Shown: one piece after another, positions 61,480 through 64,000 of the stretch
Position numbering within the stretch: the first letter of the stretch is position 1
Layout of the letters: the number at the start of each line of letters is the position of its first letter
NCBI GenBank assembly: GCA_012270995.1
Contig: JAAXHG010000030.1
Span: forward strand, 79,416 to 143,415
Origin: Vicinamibacteraceae bacterium
GTDB lineage: Bacteria > Acidobacteriota > Thermoanaerobaculia > Multivoradales > Multivoraceae
Direction of reading: 5' to 3'
Length of the DNA: 64,000 bases
Position numbers and translations under genes: made by a program
The notes under the pieces: generated by a model
What the model was told of the DNA's origin: nothing
What the model saw: the letters and a program-made list of their open reading frames with translations, nothing else
The model's database searches: none

Positions 61480-63668
61480 CCGATCCACTCGACGATCTGA
61501 GACGCGCATTCGAGCGCGGTACCCCTGAGCCGGACGCCGAGAGGCGGAGGGCGACCCTGGCTCGCGCCCAGGAACTCTTCGATCGTGTCCAAGACTCGGG
61601 TGCCGAGCAGCGTCGTACCGATGACCGTGCCAACACCTGGGCGGCCACCCCACAAGGAGTACGACACATGTTCAACGCACTGACCTCTCGACCCGCCCTG
61701 GTCGCCGCCGGCGTTCTGGCCGCCGTCGGCTTTGCCGCGCTCCTGGTGAACTTGAGCCGTAGTGCGGCGCCGGGCCCTCCGGTCGTCGTCTCGGACGCCG
61801 GCGTCCCGCCAGGGCGCGGCGTCGCATCCGAAGGCGACCTTGAAGCGGCGCGGACGGTCGCGCCGGTCGACGAAGGTCGGGACGACGCCGGCGTCGAGCT
61901 GGCGGAAAGCCCGGCGGCGCCGGCTCAGGAACGGACTTCCCCCGTTTCCCCAGGGAGGGCCGACCTGGAGAGACAAAGGGAGACGCCGAGAGCCCGGTGG
62001 GAGGCGGCGCCCGACCGGAGGGACGGCGCAATCGCCGCCGCCGGGGTCCGGCCAGGCGAGGTCACGGTGACGGCCGATCCGGCTCTCGTGTCGAGTACCG
62101 AACTTGCGGCGGAACCGCCGCTTTCGCCTGTTCAGGCGACACCCGCACTGGCCGTATCGGCCTTCGCCAGGGCCGTCGCGGATCCGGTGGATCGGTTCTC
62201 TCTCGCGTGCCCCACCTGCGACCGTCAAGATCCCCCGGCGCCCGACACCGAAGCCTTCGCCAACGAAGACGCCAGTCCGGTGAAGGTCGCCCGCGAGGCG
62301 CCGGTCTCGACCTTCTCGATCGACGTCGACACCGCCAGCTACTCGGTCGTCCGCTCGTCGCTCATGAACGGCTACCCGCCGTCTCCGGAATCGGTGCGGA
62401 TCGAGGAGATGGTGAACTACTTCCCGTACGCGTATCCGGCGCCTGGAGAACGGGGCGCACCGTTCCGGCCGACGGTGACCGTTTCCGAGACGCCGTGGAA
62501 TCCGGACACCCTGCTGATGCACATCGGGATCCAGGGCCGGCTGCCGGCGACGAAGGACCGTCCGCCGCTCAACCTGGTCTTCCTGATCGACACGTCGGGT
62601 TCGATGGATCAGCCGAACAAACTGCCGCTTCTCGTGCAGTCCTTCCGCCTGATGCTCGGCCGGTTGGACCCGGCGGACGAGGTGGCGATCGTCACCTACG
62701 CCGGTAGCGCCGGCCTGGCGCTGGACGCCACGGCGTCCGGCGATCGCGGGGCGATCCTGGCGGCACTCGACCGTCTCCGTGCGAGTGGATCAACGGCTGG
62801 GGCGGCGGGCATCCAGTTGGCTTACCGGACCGCCGGAGGAATGGCCGCCGACGGCGAGGTCACGCGCGTCATCCTGGCCACGGATGGCGACTTCAACGTC
62901 GGCATCTCGGACCCGGAGCAGCTAGAGGGCTTCATCGCCCGCCAGCGCGACAGCGGCGTCTACCTGTCGGTTCTCGGCTTCGGCCGCGGCAACCTGGACG
63001 ACGCGGCCATGCAGGCGCTGGCCCAGAGCGGCAACGGCCAGGCAGCCTACATCGACACGCTCGGGGAGGCGCAGAAAGTGCTCGTCGACCAGCTCGTCGG
63101 CACCCTGTTCCCGATTGCCGACGACGTGAAGATCCAGGTGGAGTTCAACCCCGCCGAGGTCGCCGAGTACCGCCTGATCGGCTACGAGACCAGAGGCCTT
63201 CGGCGCGAGGACTTCAGCAACGATCGGGTCGACGCCGGCGAGATCGGCGCCGGGCGCTCGGTCACGGCGATCTACGAGGTGACGCCGGTCGGATCCCCGG
63301 CGGTGCTACACGAGCCTTTGCGGTACGCGGACCGGTCGGTGGAGGCGCCTCGCTCGGGCCGCCAGCAGGGAAGCTCCGGGGAACTCGCCTTCCTGCGGCT
63401 GCGGTACAAGGAGCCGGGCGAGGACACGAGCCAACTCATCGAACTGCCGATCCTTCGGGACATCGGCGAGACTGGCGCCGACCGGGGCTTTGCCGCGGCG
63501 ATCGCCGGGTTCGGCCAGCTCCTCCGGGACGGCGTCTACACCGGCGACTGGACCTGGACCGACGCGATCGCGCTGGCCGAGGCGAACACCGGGACGGACC
63601 CCTTCGGGTACCGCCGCGAGGCGGTGACCCTGATGCGCCTCGCGGAGAGCCTGGCCGAAGCCGAGTAG
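61476..63668 (+). CDS. VWA-domain membrane protein (YfbK-like), possible anti-sigma
   Basis: The 730-residue protein has an N-terminal cytoplasmic segment (~60 residues), one transmembrane helix (LVAAGVLAAVGFAALLVNL), and a long low-complexity linker. A YfbK-type region follows (STFSIDVDTASYSVVRSSLMNG) and a VWA domain with MIDAS residues in FLIDTSGSMDQPNKL. A C-terminal DUF3520-like domain ends it. The coupling to the ECF sigma gene and the N-terminal tail before the membrane helix make an anti-sigma role plausible. The ATG at 61476 overlaps the sigma stop. Confidence 0.85.
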   Translation: MTDPLDDLRRAFERGTPEPDAERRRATLARAQELFDRVQDSGAEQRRTDDRANTWAATPQGVRHMFNALTSRPALVAAGVLAAVGFAALLVNLSRSAAPGPPVVVSDAGVPPGRGVASEGDLEAARTVAPVDEGRDDAGVELAESPAAPAQERTSPVSPGRADLERQRETPRARWEAAPDRRDGAIAAAGVRPGEVTVTADPALVSSTELAAEPPLSPVQATPALAVSAFARAVADPVDRFSLACPTCDRQDPPAPDTEAFANEDASPVKVAREAPVSTFSIDVDTASYSVVRSSLMNGYPPSPESVRIEEMVNYFPYAYPAPGERGAPFRPTVTVSETPWNPDTLLMHIGIQGRLPATKDRPPLNLVFLIDTSGSMDQPNKLPLLVQSFRLMLGRLDPADEVAIVTYAGSAGLALDATASGDRGAILAALDRLRASGSTAGAAGIQLAYRTAGGMAADGEVTRVILATDGDFNVGISDPEQLEGFIARQRDSGVYLSVLGFGRGNLDDAAMQALAQSGNGQAAYIDTLGEAQKVLVDQLVGTLFPIADDVKIQVEFNPAEVAEYRLIGYETRGLRREDFSNDRVDAGEIGAGRSVTAIYEVTPVGSPAVLHEPLRYADRSVEAPRSGRQQGSSGELAFLRLRYKEPGEDTSQLIELPILRDIGETGADRGFAAAIAGFGQLLRDGVYTGDWTWTDAIALAEANTGTDPFGYRREAVTLMRLAESLAEAE

Positions 63669-63694
63669 GTCACTGGCCGGACGGCGACTGAAGG

Positions 63695-63710
63695 ACCGCG
63701 TTCACGCGGT
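63695..63710. terminator. Hairpin after the VWA gene
   Basis: ACCGCG-TTCA-CGCGGT is a perfect 6-bp stem 26 bp after the stop. No strong U-tract follows, so termination would be partial. The gap 63669-63812 probably also contains the end of the flanking insertion sequence, whose exact terminus I cannot place. Confidence 0.4.
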
Positions 63711-63812
63711 GCTTAGCCTTAGCCCGAAGTTCTGAGCGTCGAGCCGGGGAATCCCTTATGGGCAGAGGGCTTGGCGTGTATTGGTTCTGTACGGTACTGG
63801 GTACGTTGTGCT

Positions 63813-64000
63813 TCAGGGTCGGACGCCGAGGAGGCTGAAGGCCCTTTCCTGCAGTGGCGTGGGTCGCGGGAGGACGTTGGCTGTCGCGTCCTCTCCCGCC
63901 GGCGTCTTGACGCGGTTTCTGGTGAGGGTGGCGAGGTCGTCGAGCAGCGTTTGGAAGCTATGCACGGGGAGTCTGTCGTCGGTGCGGCCGGAGTTGGCCT
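63813..64000 (-). CDS. IS1634-like transposase, C-terminus (partial)
   Basis: The last 61 residues of a minus-strand frame enter from the right edge: ...VHSFQTLLDDLATLTRNRV...PTPLQERAFSLLGVRP and stop. The FxTLLxDLATLxRNxV pattern and the PTPLQ-RAF-LL end are typical of IS1634/IS4-group transposases. It is the only clear insertion-sequence gene in the window. The frame is intact as far as it goes. Confidence 0.6.
   Translation of the reverse strand, partial: ANSGRTDDRLPVHSFQTLLDDLATLTRNRVKTPAGEDATANVLPRPTPLQERAFSLLGVRP

Overview
This is a 64 kb piece of a high-GC, gene-dense bacterial chromosome. An Acidobacteriota-like organism is the best fit. The pointers are an Oar-type TonB-dependent receptor with an N-terminal carboxypeptidase-regulatory domain, a tricorn-like S41 protease, a secreted PKD protein with a C-terminal domain I associate with that phylum, and a form II (AYRGAGR) molybdenum hydroxylase. 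This placement is inference; the window holds no rRNA or tRNA that I can see. The organism very probably encodes selenocysteine machinery, because one gene carries an in-frame UGA in a UGSC motif followed by a convincing bacterial SECIS hairpin.

Layout. 1-4.0 kb: the 5' part of an SNF2 helicase resembling DISARM DrmD, running off the left edge, then a vapBC toxin-antitoxin pair and a DUF2442 gene. 4-11 kb (minus): a membrane glycosyltransferase, a PQQ-type beta-propeller protein and a tricorn-like protease. 11-19 kb (plus): malate synthase, the glycolate oxidase Fe-S subunit, a catalytically dead GAPDH paralogue, a canonical GAPDH, pyruvate kinase and an acyl-CoA dehydrogenase. 19-24 kb: a damaged accessory patch with a palindromic intergenic element, a truncated DUF4143 gene, a truncated nuclease-like gene, a KGGVGR-type ATPase with a repeat-rich C-terminus, and an MqsRA-like toxin-antitoxin pair with a palindrome-decorated promoter. 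24-28 kb (minus): coxG-coxS-coxL-coxM. 28-33 kb: secreted PKD, Cys-rich and carboxypeptidase-regulatory proteins. 33-36 kb: a metallo-beta-lactamase protein, the UGSC selenoprotein and a divergent thioredoxin-like fusion protein. 36-41 kb: a histidine phosphatase, a lipoprotein amino-acid-type binding protein, and an HMG-CoA-synthase-like/DUF35 fusion next to a thiolase.

41-46 kb (minus): a type III restriction-modification locus (Uma2, mod, res) in which mod carries one in-frame TGA where a Trp is expected. 46-57 kb: an AGXT2-like aminotransferase, an M20 peptidase, an NylC/DmpA-like P1 peptidase, two SDRs, an SLC13 transporter with several RCK-C domains and a TonB-dependent receptor. 57-60 kb: a decayed tandem duplication of a VOC-MNT cassette whose HEPN partner is reduced to a stub, then a second nucleotidyltransferase toxin-antitoxin pair and a TIM-barrel isomerase. 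60.6-64 kb: a second copy of the palindromic element, an ECF sigma factor translationally coupled to a VWA membrane protein, and the C-terminus of an IS1634-like transposase at the right edge.

Functionally the core genes point to glyoxylate/glycolate and lower-glycolytic carbon flow plus peptide and amino-acid scavenging. The accessory patches are mobile-defence remnants, with four of the genes there truncated or frameshifted and a fifth carrying an in-frame stop.
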